Of a stretch of DNA of 64,000 bases, positions 22,681 through 33,071 are shown piece after piece. The notes under the pieces were generated by a model. That model was not told the DNA's origin. It did no database searches and was given only the letters and a program-made list of their open reading frames with translations. A program made the position numbers and the translations under genes. Positions within the stretch are counted from its first letter, which is position 1, and each line of letters begins with the position of its first letter. This stretch comes from Isoetes taiwanensis (taxonomy: Eukaryota > Streptophyta > Lycopodiopsida > Isoetales > Isoetaceae): contig JAJEKV010000319.1 in assembly GCA_021234155.1 (NCBI GenBank), positions 62,001-126,000 of the forward strand, read 5' to 3'.

Positions 22681-24000
22681 GGAATCCTGTAGCCACGCTA
22701 GGCAGGATCCCGTTATCTGGTGCTGAATCACAACATTGCATCCATAGACATGATATCCTGCAAGAAACCTTAAGAGAAGTGAATGTATGCTTATACAGTC
22801 CTGTACAAAGATATGCGTGCTTTAGACATGATAATAATAAATTTCTTGCCTGATGCACAGCTTCCTTAAGAGACTTACATATATGGCTTCAACCTTTGAA
22901 AGTACAAACTGATGATATATCATGGCAATCGGCAATGTCTTTCCACATATTAGGACGCCGGTCTACCGATTTGAAAAGGGACGACGCGTTTGGGAGAAAA
23001 ATATCTCTGAAAATCTTTAAACATCTATGAAAATCTCTCTGAACATCTCTGAGGATCTCTAAAAATATGTCTATCATAGTTTACCTTACTTTTCCTTGTT
23101 CAAAATTTTTTGTTTGAATATTGGAATAGGATTAGATGTAATACTTTTAAGTATGCTAAGAGAGCTTTTCATTATACAAACCTTGGATTCACTTTATCTC
23201 CTTGGATCAAGACATTTGCCTCTACATGGGTGATAGATATGCATGATCTTTAAGTGGTTGTTGCACTAACATTGATGTGAAAAGAAAATTGCTGCTTGAC
23301 TATTGATTTGACGAGACTACAAACATAAGTATTTCATGCAATAATACTATGCATACCTAGATTGCAAGATATTTCATCTTCAAGTCAATTAGCTTTTGAT
23401 AAACCAACCCTTCTGTCAGAATGAATTGGAGAATCAGACACTAAAATGATATATTTGAACATTTATCCTTCCCTTTGTGCCATATACAAAACGAAGAATA
23501 TGATTATGTCAATTCCATTTGGTTCAGACATTGAACTTTGGATGTTTCTTCTCTGTACATGTGCAATCTATAAACAAAAGAAAAGAAAACAGCAGAAAAC
23601 ATTTCCCCTGTTCATACCACTAATAAGGCTCGACACATGAAATGACCAATCAAGGAACATGAAAACACACTCTCATGAAGATACACTCCCATGGTGATTG
23701 TGATACATGAATGCCAAAGCACTATTCATGAACAATCAATATAGTCAAGCCTAATTAGCATGAAGGTATCAGCAGTTTCCCTTTACTTCCTCAGTTGTAT
23801 GAAATAACCTCCATAATTCATGAAATAAAATAGAGAACTTCTGGACTAAGAAAATGAAATCCTATATTCATACATCCCATGTACAATTTTCATTACTAAT
23901 ATAACTAGCCCAAAGCACGTTTCAATACATTCTAAAAGAATTGATGTTAAAAAACCAAGAAATATGAAAACACGCTCTCGGCCCCAGGATGGACCCCCTG
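22681..24000. other. Gene-free stretch with degenerate ATCTCTGA repeats
   Basis: Between about 22998 and 23062 the words ATCTCTGAAA, ATCTCTCTGA, ATCTCTGAGG and ATCTCTAAAA follow each other with 10-16 base spacing. Elsewhere I see no coding or RNA feature. Confidence 0.4.
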
Positions 24001-24713
24001 AGATACTTAGATCAAAACAAGAAAACATAATGATTCCCTGATACATCTGGCACTTAATGCAGCAACAAAATTGGAATCCGATGGCAAAAGTGGCTGGTAT
24101 AAAGATTTAACCAAATGGTTTGGCAGATGGAACCTAGCTATCTCCACATACTTAGACGAGTTCAAGGCACAGGCCTTTAGCTCATACTGTGATCTATATA
24201 TCTTCCAAGAAAAAAGTGCAATATTACATTAGGGACTTCAATCCCAAGCGAATTCATGGTATTCAACCGTATTTGCGCCTCCACAGTATGTTTCCGGGGC
24301 AAATAAGGGCAATCACATGTATCCACATGAGCTCCCACCATCTAATGATTGAAAAAGAGATGGATGAAACTGGAAGAAGATCAAAGAATCTGTAGTTGTG
24401 AAGACGGTGTAGAAACCGAGCACCATGCCATTTACTTATGTCATAAGCATGATACCCTTCGTGCTAAATATCCTTTGGTTGCTTGGAATTTACCCCTGGA
24501 CGAGATATTCCAACATCACCCTACACTCCCTCATTTGGGATGTTTTCTTCGGGAACTTTTACATAACACAGAAAGGATCTGATACATTGGAGTATGAAAG
24601 TTGTTTCTTCATATCCCACATCTTCTGTTGACACATTTGTATGTTTGTCCCATAGCCCACGGGCTTCTGCGGACGTTAATAAAATTTATTATTATTATTA
24701 TTATTATTATTAT
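24000..24713 (+). mobile_element. 3' end of a non-LTR element with (ATT)n tail
   Basis: The plus strand carries a decayed C-terminal Cys/His segment, then a short 3' UTR with a hairpin (AGCCC-ac-GGGCT, 24654-24665), AATAAA and an (ATT)n tract at 24685-24714. Ending in a short microsatellite rather than poly(A) is known for the CR1/L2/RTE side of LINEs, unlike the poly(A)-tailed elements at both ends of this window. The clade is inferred, not proven. The 5' limit is uncertain. Confidence 0.5.
24300..24583 (+). pseudogene. LINE ORF2 C-terminal zinc-knuckle fragment
   Basis: IRAITCIHMSSHHLMIEKER passes by a one-base shift into WMKLEEDQRICSCEDGVETE and HHAIYLCHKHDTLRAKYP. The pattern 'R...H.L.IE..R......R.C..C....E.E.H....C..Y...R' is the Cys/His segment that closes ORF2 of several LINE clades. 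No reverse transcriptase is visible upstream. Confidence 0.5.
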
Positions 24714-25457
24714 AATCTTTTCGTTGCAGTACCGTCATGTTGTAATGGACACATGTGAGTTGTGAAAACTTTGATTAAAAATACAAGGAGATAATGCTAA
24801 ATTATGGCAAATGATTGTTGGTCAGACAAGAAGTTGTTTGCAGCTATTGTTGTAAATAATCCAAATGCATGATGGTTACTCAATAGAATGTGTGGCAGTG
24901 CATAACTGAATTTAGATCCTCTGTTTTCTATCAGCTTATTGTTTATCTCTAAGATTGATTGAGTTGCCAACATCTACCATGGCTTCTACTTATAGTTGGT
25001 TATTTTGCAGTTGTAATATATCCTTTCGCATGTAATCTCTAAAAACTCTTCCCTCCTAGGGCAGCTGAAAACATGATCAGCCAGGGTTTAGGTTTTATAG
25101 TTCCAATCTAATGTATAATTCCAATCTAATGTAAAACAAGACATGTTCACCATATAAGGACTCCATTTGGAAAGCAGCACACAATCCAAGACATGTCCAC
25201 CGCATTGAAACAGATATATTGCTTAGAACATGGTGGAAATAGAGATAAAGGGGCATACAGCTCAAACTCATCATTGGAATGGATCACGTAAATATATCAC
25301 TGAGCATCGTGACCAATAGTGAAAATTTATGATACAGTTGCAATTATGACCCCTAACAACAAAGGCCATGTTTCTTATAGACATTAAAATTCTCCTATAG
25401 ACATTAGGATGCTACGTTGGCTTTCTTAATTTTAGCGGTTTATGAAGGCAATCTATG

Positions 25458-26139
25458 TTAAAAGGCTAAGCCAGTCAGTGGAGACAAAGATGTCAAAGAG
25501 AATATTGATCTGACTATTACCTTGAATTCTAATATCCAGAGTATCAGGGGTAGAAACAGGATAGGACTTATAGAAACTGATGTTCTCATATGCAGCCGTG
25601 GTATTCTCATCCATTTCTTCAACAGACTTTTTTCTGGCTGCCTTGGCCTAAATAGAAAACTTCCTAACATGAAATGAAGCTTGCTGGACAATGATAAAGA
25701 AAAGTTTAATTCCTCCTTTGCCTCCTCTTCTCTAGTTTCACATTATCCTTTACAAATACCAGCCAATCCAACAAGATCATTTAGAGTCATGAGACCGTTT
25801 AGAAATTCAATGCTTAAGCAAATGAAACAAACCTCAAATTTTCGTCTTTCCTCCAAAGGCAACAATCCATCGTCTTGGTATATTCCTTCATGTGCAGATA
25901 CATAACTAACAGTCGCTATTGCCTTCTATGCAGAACTTATCACAACTGCTTTCAAAAGCCAAGAGATGATACCTCAATTTCATCAAGTTCCCCAATCAAA
26001 TTCTATCATGGCCTACGTTGTCCATATAAAGTTGTCAGAGAGTTTCACCATCATATCAAGCATCATACAGGATGTTCACCATGTGTAGTGTAGATGGCCT
26101 GGAGGACAGTATCATCTTCCAAAACCATAGAGAATAAAT
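25458..26139 (-). pseudogene. Unidentified exon-like pieces 3' of the SLY1 fragment, copy 2
   Basis: Repeats the minus-strand pieces of 4756-5455, including YVSAHEGIYQDDGLLPLEER, with a few substitutions and an internal deletion near 26.05 kb. Function unknown. Conservation between copies reflects duplication, not necessarily selection. Confidence 0.35.
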
Positions 26140-26173
26140 TAAGCAAGAGATAATAGAACAAACTTAATTCCCC

Positions 26174-26670
26174 AGCCATATATTACAGACTTTGTTGGTT
26201 GCCTTTGAGCTAATTCTTGGAGAATTCCTTATTCATGATAGTTTCCACCACAAATCACGAACACTATAGCTTCCTTAAATGGGCCTTTGTTATGACTCTG
26301 ACTCCTAAACGAGTCCTTTGGTGCCTTAGGATCAAAAGTAAGGTAAAACTCTACTTCTGGGATTGATTTAGCTTCCACCAATGCTTCTATAACACAAGTT
26401 ACCGCAAGCTTCCTTCCCCCCGATAGCAAGTTTTTCTGTCACTGCAATAAAGAACTGTGCATAAAGCTTTTCTGCCCAGTCTCGAATGTTGCTTCTGCTG
26501 GCTGCATTTACTGATACATCGAGCAGTTTAATGACCTAGTAGTCTTTTTTAACACACAAGAAAGATGAAATGTCCACTTCCGTCTCTTGGAGAGGTGTTT
26601 GCACCGCATCTATATTTGCAACAGAACTCGAGTCCATTGCAAAAATTGTTGTAAGGGGGGTTAGGCAAGC
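26174..26670 (-). pseudogene. SLY1-type Sec1/Munc18 pseudogene fragment, copy 2
   Basis: This copy is closer to a real SLY1 than copy 1: GGRKLAVTCVIEALVEAK, SIPEVEFYLTFDPKAPKDSF, GPFKEAIVFVICGGNYHE, then one stop, then LQELAQRQPTKSVIYG. It runs to the expected C-terminal region of SLY1 and keeps the lysine codon where copy 1 has a stop. Frame breaks before GGRKL and the stop after NYHE still disable it. It starts at an acceptor-like 'ctttagcag'. Confidence 0.75.
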
Positions 26671-28317
26671 CTGCTAAAGAGAAGAAAAATAGACAGAGAC
26701 ACCACAGATCACAATTTATGACTTCCAAGTTACTGAGATGCTTTAGATGGTGTAGACCATCACCTTACCTAGAATTCAGAGAAGGTAAGGAATAGGCGAA
26801 GGAAGTCATCGCGTTTTAAATTTAAGAGACCAATAATGCACAAGCAACTATATGTGATGCAAATGTTTAGCCTGATTTATCCAGGAATATAACTTGTCTA
26901 TATATGGCCTTTATTATGTCATCAACCTTGCATTTAGAACATGTCAGCGTAGCATAGGAACATTTGAATCGTTCAAACATGATTCTAGTTTCGATTTGAA
27001 GCATCCCAGGACGAAGCAGCTCAAGCGGATGTCAACAGTGTTTGTTCTGGATGTTGAAATAAGCACAAGATGGGAAGATGGATGGCAACCCCAACTAAGC
27101 TAAAAGCAGCTGCATTTTGTACTCAAGTCTCTAGGTAATTGCTCCTAGCAATTTGTGCCCATCACAGCAATTAGAGAAACTAAAGGCCATACTATGCGGT
27201 TATCATTGCAACTGACATAATTTGTTGCTAGACATTAGTAAATCCCAGCGAAACCATAGGTTGGGCTGCATCAAGCAATAGCTCCTCGGTTTGGCTGGTT
27301 CTCACGAGCTTTCATTCATCTTGTGTAGTTAATTCACATTTATTTGACATTTAGCTAAGTCTTGTATCGTATGCACCTAGTAATGATGTTGTCATCTGGC
27401 AGGTCTGATACAAAACGTCTTAAACCTCTCAACTCTGAAGGTGAGCTCTGTTTATTCTTTCCTTGATATTCCCTTGCTATAAGCTGTTTCAGAAGTTCTC
27501 TTCATATTCCAGTACGCAGCAGCAGGTGAGAAAATATTAATCATGTTAAACAATTTCAGCTAACAAACAAGCTAAAGGTAGAAAATCATACCATATCTTT
27601 CTGCACAGATGAAATAACAGAGACAAAGCCTGCAAGCATATATAACCGGTTAGTATAGTATGGATTCAACATGCTACTTGAAATTCTTTTGTTGGGCCTT
27701 CTCCAAAGAGAAGGCATTCCAAAAAATGGCATATGCCGCTGATTGTGACGAGCGCACGGTATTCTTTAGTAAAAGGCGAAAGAATAGTTCGCTCTGTGCT
27801 CATCACACGGCTTGCTGAGTTTTCGATTTGCTGCACAGCCTTATAGAAGGTAGGTTAGTCCCTGTTTCTGGCGTTTGGCATGTGGGATATTTGGCTTCAA
27901 CCAAGCCCGTTTGTCACTATCGATGTTTTTGCTTCGGAGACGTGAAGAATACTTATATCAATGGATGGAAAAAATGAATATGAACTGCTTAGATCCGGCC
28001 CAATTCTGGTGCGGTCTGGTCTAGAAGGGTATCTGGAGGAGGATCATCGGAAGATTGAAGAGCTCTCTCAAAGAAACCCTACAAACAGCAGAGAATAGAA
28101 ATGCCAACACTATTCGGGTCCAAATACTAATATAGCTAGCTATGGCTAGAAGATAAAAAAGAATGCATTGTGCAAAGAATTTATGCTACACCCACAAGAA
28201 ATTATTATGCCTGTTTTAGTTGCTTTGGCTAGTTCATTTTTGGCATTGCAATATGCTCGTCTTCAAAACATTTATCATTTGAAGTGTGCCTGCCATTGCA
28301 ATGCCCTCTTTCCTTTT

Positions 28318-29090
28318 ATTTTGTCTTGATCTTGACTCAACGAATTCGCCATCCTCCTATTTAGCACAAAGACTACAGCCTTGTTATCTCTGAACTTCCT
28401 TTTGAACCATCTTCCTATTCTGCTACTATTAACAATCCTCATCACGCCCAATATTTGTTGTTGTCGTGACTCTTGAAATTCAATCCATTCATCAAGCTCA
28501 CACTTGAAGCCTCCTTCCCCACCCTGCAGATCGCCATGCCATTTGGTTCTAGGTGGGTTTACAAATTGAAATTCAAACTTGATGGTTCTCTTCACCATTT
28601 CAAGGCAAGATTATTTGCATGACGTTTCACTCATATTGCCAGTGTTGATTATGATGAGACCTATGCTCCAGTTACCAAAATGACCTCAATTCACATTGTG
28701 TTGATATTTACCACTCTACACCATTGTTTCATTCGTCAAATGGATGTAAATAATGCCTTTCTCAATTATATTCTTAAAGAAGAAGTCTCCATAGAACAGC
28801 CTGAAGTTTTTGTTCAAGATTTTGCTGCTGACATAGTTTGTCTTCCCCACAAAGCCATATATGGTCTCAAACAGGCTTTCCAGACTCGGTATGAACATCT
28901 CTACTCACTCTTCTTGAGTTTGATTCTACCCAAAGTAGTTCTGATGAATTTTAAATTCTTGCCTTTAAAAACCAGCTGCAACAAGTCTTTCATATGAAAG
29001 ATTTGGGCTATATTCATCACTTTCTTGGATTCCAAGTCGATTATGATCAGCAGAAAGGTTCCCTACATCTTATTACAGTTAGAAACTGAC
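28318..29090 (+). pseudogene. Ty1/copia reverse transcriptase relic
   Basis: After a decayed linker the frame gives SRWVYKLKFKLDGSL, then a TGA, VDYDETYAPVTKMTSI, RQMDVNNAFLN and IYGLKQAF, then in another frame VFHMKDLGYIHHFLGFQVDY. This is the order of copia reverse transcriptase from motif 1 to the region after the active site. The catalytic YVDD box is not visible between YGLKQAF and HMKDLG, which are too close together, so a deletion has removed it. The piece follows directly on the end of repeat A copy 2. Confidence 0.8.
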
Positions 29091-29104
29091 CTAACCCTAA
29101 CCCA

Positions 29105-29212
29105 TGATGTGGCATATACATGCCACCTACATATTACATGGCCCATCTATGCCACGTCACCCTACTACTATATAGTTAGGCTTGTTCTCCTCAATTCACA
29201 TGGTATCAGAGC
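29105..29212 (+). mobile_element. Copia LTR 3' end and primer-binding site
   Basis: TGGTATCAGAGC at 29201-29212 is the classic primer-binding site complementary to the 3' end of initiator methionine tRNA. It follows '...ttcaca', a proper LTR end in CA. About 40 bases upstream is a TATA-like 'actatatagt'. The LTR start is not certain (candidate TG dinucleotides at 29105 and 29108). The leader after the site holds GA-rich sequence, and no intact gag follows. Confidence 0.65.
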
Positions 29213-29586
29213 AAGCCTGAGAGAGAGGAGAGAGAATGGACATTTTTTTCCAAGGGTGAATTTTTTTGCCAGGATTCCAGCATCAAAATCAGATTCATAG
29301 GAGCTGCTATCACAAAAAATTTCAATGTCATCAAAAGATTATTATTCTAGTTCTTGAAGAAATTTTGGAAAAATCAACTTTGCCTCACAGTAAATTATTG
29401 ATTGCATGGTATTGAATTCATCTAATAGGCATTACATCTACTCAACCAATGTCAAGAGTAAGGAGGTCAAATTTGATAAATCTCAGCTAGATTTCATCAA
29501 ATTTTCTTTGGATTGGGGCTAGATTTGTCAAGAATCATCATAAATTGGTAACGGATCTACAAATTTATGGTGGACTAGAAACGCTT
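29213..29586. other. Leader or decayed gag region after the copia primer-binding site
   Basis: No open reading frame with a gag motif. The sequence probably belongs to the same element but is too decayed to assign. Confidence 0.35.
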
Positions 29587-29603
29587 GCCCGGCGATGCCG
29601 GGC
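29587..29603 (+). repeat. Short perfect GC hairpin
   Basis: GCCCGGC-gat-GCCGGGC, a 7-bp perfect stem with a 3-base loop in otherwise AT-rich DNA. Confidence 0.8.
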
Positions 29604-29760
29604 ATTAATTGTGGACGTGTACAATAGGTTTAGAGCAATGTGTCCTAGAATGTTATCAAAAAAATCGTCTATTTCTATTTGATTTTGTAGATGAAGGTGC
29701 TAATTGCATGGGAGCATGTGGATGTTCATGTTAAAATTAGTGTAGTTGTAGATGTTGTTC

Positions 29761-29940
29761 CGTTAAAATACCTTCATGCCATAGTACGTTATATTAAAAT
29801 TTTTAAGATAACGGATCCTACTAAATATACTGTTCACGCTATAATTTGTTATGTTGAAATTTATAATATAACGGATTCCGTTAAATATACCTTCACAACA
29901 TGATCCGTTATGTTAACTCTGTTAATAAAACAATATAACG
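29761..29940 (+). repeat. Degenerate 60-bp tandem repeat, three units
   Basis: Units at 29761-29820, 29821-29880 and 29881-29940 share 'taaa(a/t)tac', 'ttca', 'cgttat(a/g)tt' and 'ataacgga' at 60-base spacing. The units have diverged, so the array is old. Confidence 0.7.
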
Positions 29941-30510
29941 TGTTGGCCTTCCATATGCCTATTTTAATTTTGGACTTTGAAACGACCATATGTTTTAATC
30001 AACCATATGCCCTGTTTTTTTTGTGGACATTGAAATTAAAGCTTAAGGTATAGTGCAAAGGCTAGAGGCTAACTTAAAATGTCAATGTAAACCATTAAGC
30101 TAATTCATAGTGAAATCATAGCAAAATTTTGACATCATCGACAACAAAACATGACCAGATAAAGCCTTAGAGATAATCAAAGATACTTTTATTGATGCTT
30201 AGAAACAAACAAATAAATCCAATCTAAGTAGGAAAATGTGATTATCAAAAAAATATGCACTGCCTTCTAGTTCAATGCAGGCTTGGCAAGTTATACTTGT
30301 TTGATATGTGATGCTTTGGCTCTGTTCTTGTTGGTTGGTGTCGTCTTACTTGGTGAAAGTGGTCTTGATCATGTTGGACTTGGTGTAGTCTGGACTTTGT
30401 TCTTGATCATGCTAGACTTGAATGTAATTTCAAAAAATGCAATTATCAAAAAAATCTGCACCCATGTAAATCTCTAGTTTAGCTTAGAATCAGTCTGTTA
30501 TTGGCCTTTG

Positions 30511-30645
30511 TTCATGAGATAGATGTAGTGGAATGTCCCAGGGGTAAATGAAATATTTGTTAGGCTTTTGGCTTCAATTCATGAGATAGATGTAGTGGAA
30601 TGTCACATGGTAAAATGAAATATTAGTGCACAAGTGCTTGGACTC
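30511..30645 (+). repeat. 67-bp imperfect tandem duplication
   Basis: 'ttcatgagatagatgtagtg' at 30511 and 30578, each followed by 'gaatgtc', 'gtaaa' and 'atgaaatatt'. Confidence 0.8.
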
Positions 30646-30649
30646 AACC

Positions 30650-32628
30650 TTCTAGCCATCCATCCCACAACTCGTAGTCACATTGGAGTGGAGTCGAGGC
30701 AAATCTATGGACATATGTGCTATTTTACTTGTTCTCTCTAGCTATATGTCATTTTATAGATCAAGGTTGTCTGAGCTGTATAGGAAGACCTTCATAGTTG
30801 AATTTAAATTCCCTACATATGGATTGGTATGGAGGCTTTGTTCATGCAGATTTTATAACCATTGAGAAGAATGTACACTTTGTAGCCATGTGAGAATGTT
30901 AGCTCAGCAAAACCAGAAATGCAATATTAAACCATTCAGCAGCACATGCAATATTAAAGCATTCATATATTGCTATGGAGCAATGCCTTCCAAGAGACAC
31001 ATGATACATTCATAAATTTAAAATCAACGGCCCTTGTTATATAGTGTGTATGATATTCACACCATATACACTTGGATCTAGGCTAGGAATGACAGAAGGA
31101 AATCTTCTTCAAACACCCAAAATGAGAAAGATTGAAGAATACAATACTTTTTGCTTGTATGGTTGCTACAAAATATGGCCGTGCAAATTCTAGTTAACAA
31201 TCGCTCTTTGTTCTACTTATGGAGTATTAGGACATTTCGCCTTCTTGTTTTCTTGCAGCAAGTAGTATAGTACAAGATGATAGAATAATGCTTCTTCAAT
31301 GACCAATGATTTTTCATTTGCCAAGAGACCAGCAAGAACGTGCATCAGCTCGATAAAGAGCACACAGTAAGAGGGACCATATTCAAATGGATATATCCAT
31401 CCTGTCTCAGCATAGAGTGCAATACCTTGTTCTATAGGTGCATTCCATCATGTTGATAAGGGCCTCTTCTAAGAACAATAATGATGTGGACGTTAAACAT
31501 GGATCCAACTCTGCAAATTAGGGCAGCAAATAGCCATGCAAGTGACATTAACATTTGATGATGGTGCGGTACCTGCAAGTAAAGAAGCATGAGGCAAAGG
31601 CTGCATGCTTTTCACAGACCAAATATTCAGTGCACTACTTCAATGAATAGCAAATGCGAGAATTAAGATCACATAAACCTTTCTAGTGACATGTTTATAC
31701 TAGATCAAAGTTCCATTCAGTGCACACCACTTTTAAAGATGTATGGAAAGCTCGTAAATTTGCCCTAAAGAGTTTAAAAACTTGCTCCAGAATGTTGTGA
31801 ATCAATTCAAAGCTGCAAATGATGTGTCAGTCCAGGTTGTTCATAAAACATCAAATGTTTTGTATTGTATATGCAAAATAAGAATCTGCAAAATTAAGAA
31901 TCCATGATAAAAATAAAAAGTGTGTTGAATTTATTAGTACTAACTGTTTGTTTTCTGGTTTCTATGTAGACCAAATATATATTGAAGCCAGCAAGACCTA
32001 CTTCCTCAATTCCTCAAATCATCTGTGTGTCTTCTGCCAATTCGAGGCAAAAATCTGCAAAAAGCAGATTAATAAGAATATAGCTCGGGAATCATGCTGG
32101 CTTGGTGAAGAAAGTTAGGCAAATATGGAAAGGGAAGCAAGTAGCCTGAGAGATGTGCTACGAGAAGAATGACCCATGAGAAAGATATGGGAAGAACTGT
32201 TATGGCAACAGGGTTGTCGGGAGAAGAGCCCCATAGAAGAAAAACTATGGTGGTAAAATGGAGATAACGTGGCAAAATAAAGGCCTCGAATAATGAAGGG
32301 GTCAAGTCACGAGAAGAAAAGATGTTGAGAATTAAAGGAAGAAAACCCTTTGGGAAGAACCATGGAAGTGGAAATACCCATGGAAGAAAAGAGAAGATGG
32401 TCGTAGCCTTACGGGCGAAGCCAGGAAAGAAATATCAATGGTGACAAGGAATGGGCTACAGCAATGAAGGTTGAAGAAGAAACTTTAAGGAATGAGTTGG
32501 AGAATAAAACCCATTGAAGAATAAAAAAGAAACTAAAGGGGAAAGATGTGTTAACAAATGTCAACAAAGGGCAAGTTATAACAGAACAATGCAATGGACG
32601 GTCGCGACCAAAAGGGCGATTCAGGCAA
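30650..32628. other. Gene-free stretch
   Basis: No recognisable protein family, RNA gene or transposon end. The part from 32.07 to 32.6 kb is purine-rich (GAAGA, GGAA words) on the plus strand without a long ORF. Confidence 0.4.
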
Positions 32629-32660
32629 GAACCATCATTCATTTAAATTGGATTTATGTC
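32629..32660 (+). repeat. Left arm of a perfect 32-bp inverted repeat
   Basis: The 32 bases starting 'gaaccatcattcatttaaat' recur as the exact reverse complement at 44002-44033, 11.3 kb away. Flanks inside the pair do not match. The bases just outside are loosely similar in direct orientation (aagggcgattcagg and aagggattttcagg). Confidence 0.85.
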
Positions 32661-33071
32661 AGGATTTTGGACCATTTTGGCACTGCAACTTTTTCCCGGG
32701 TTAGTAAATTTGCATCGAGAATGTGACTTTTTTTTATAACAGCACAACATGATTGCATTAAAAATTAAAAATATTTCACATATGCATGTCGAGTTACATA
32801 TTGCCAATTACTTCTCAGAAGTGACCCCTAGAGATATCATAGCTTTCTTCCTCACTTCCACAGGTATTGTAACCCTAGCAGTCTTGCCTGAGATGACCTT
32901 TGGGGTCCATGAAAACAAAATAGTATCTAACTCAACCCAATCATCCCTTCAATAGGGTTTCTCTTCCATCTCTTTGTCCACCGGTCTCTATACCTTTCTT
33001 CCTCTGCCCACTTTGCATTTAAGCGGTGTTGCTGGACACCACCACTCCACACGAACTTTGTTCACATTCGG

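Larger units (their letters stand above)
24783..28312 (+). repeat. Long dispersed repeat A, copy 2
   Basis: Same-orientation copy of 3689-7797. It starts about 70 bp after the LINE tail and ends at the boundary of the copia reverse-transcriptase relic. It lacks the roughly 450-bp segment and the second 157-bp tandem unit of copy 1, and has about 60 extra bases near 24.91-24.96 kb. Confidence 0.85.

Noticed and set aside
5487-26670. Active SLY1 gene
   Set aside because: Both copies have stops and frame breaks, and only the C-terminal part is present.
29587-29603. GC hairpin as an intrinsic transcription terminator
   Set aside because: No T-run follows, and such terminators are not used in plant nuclear DNA.
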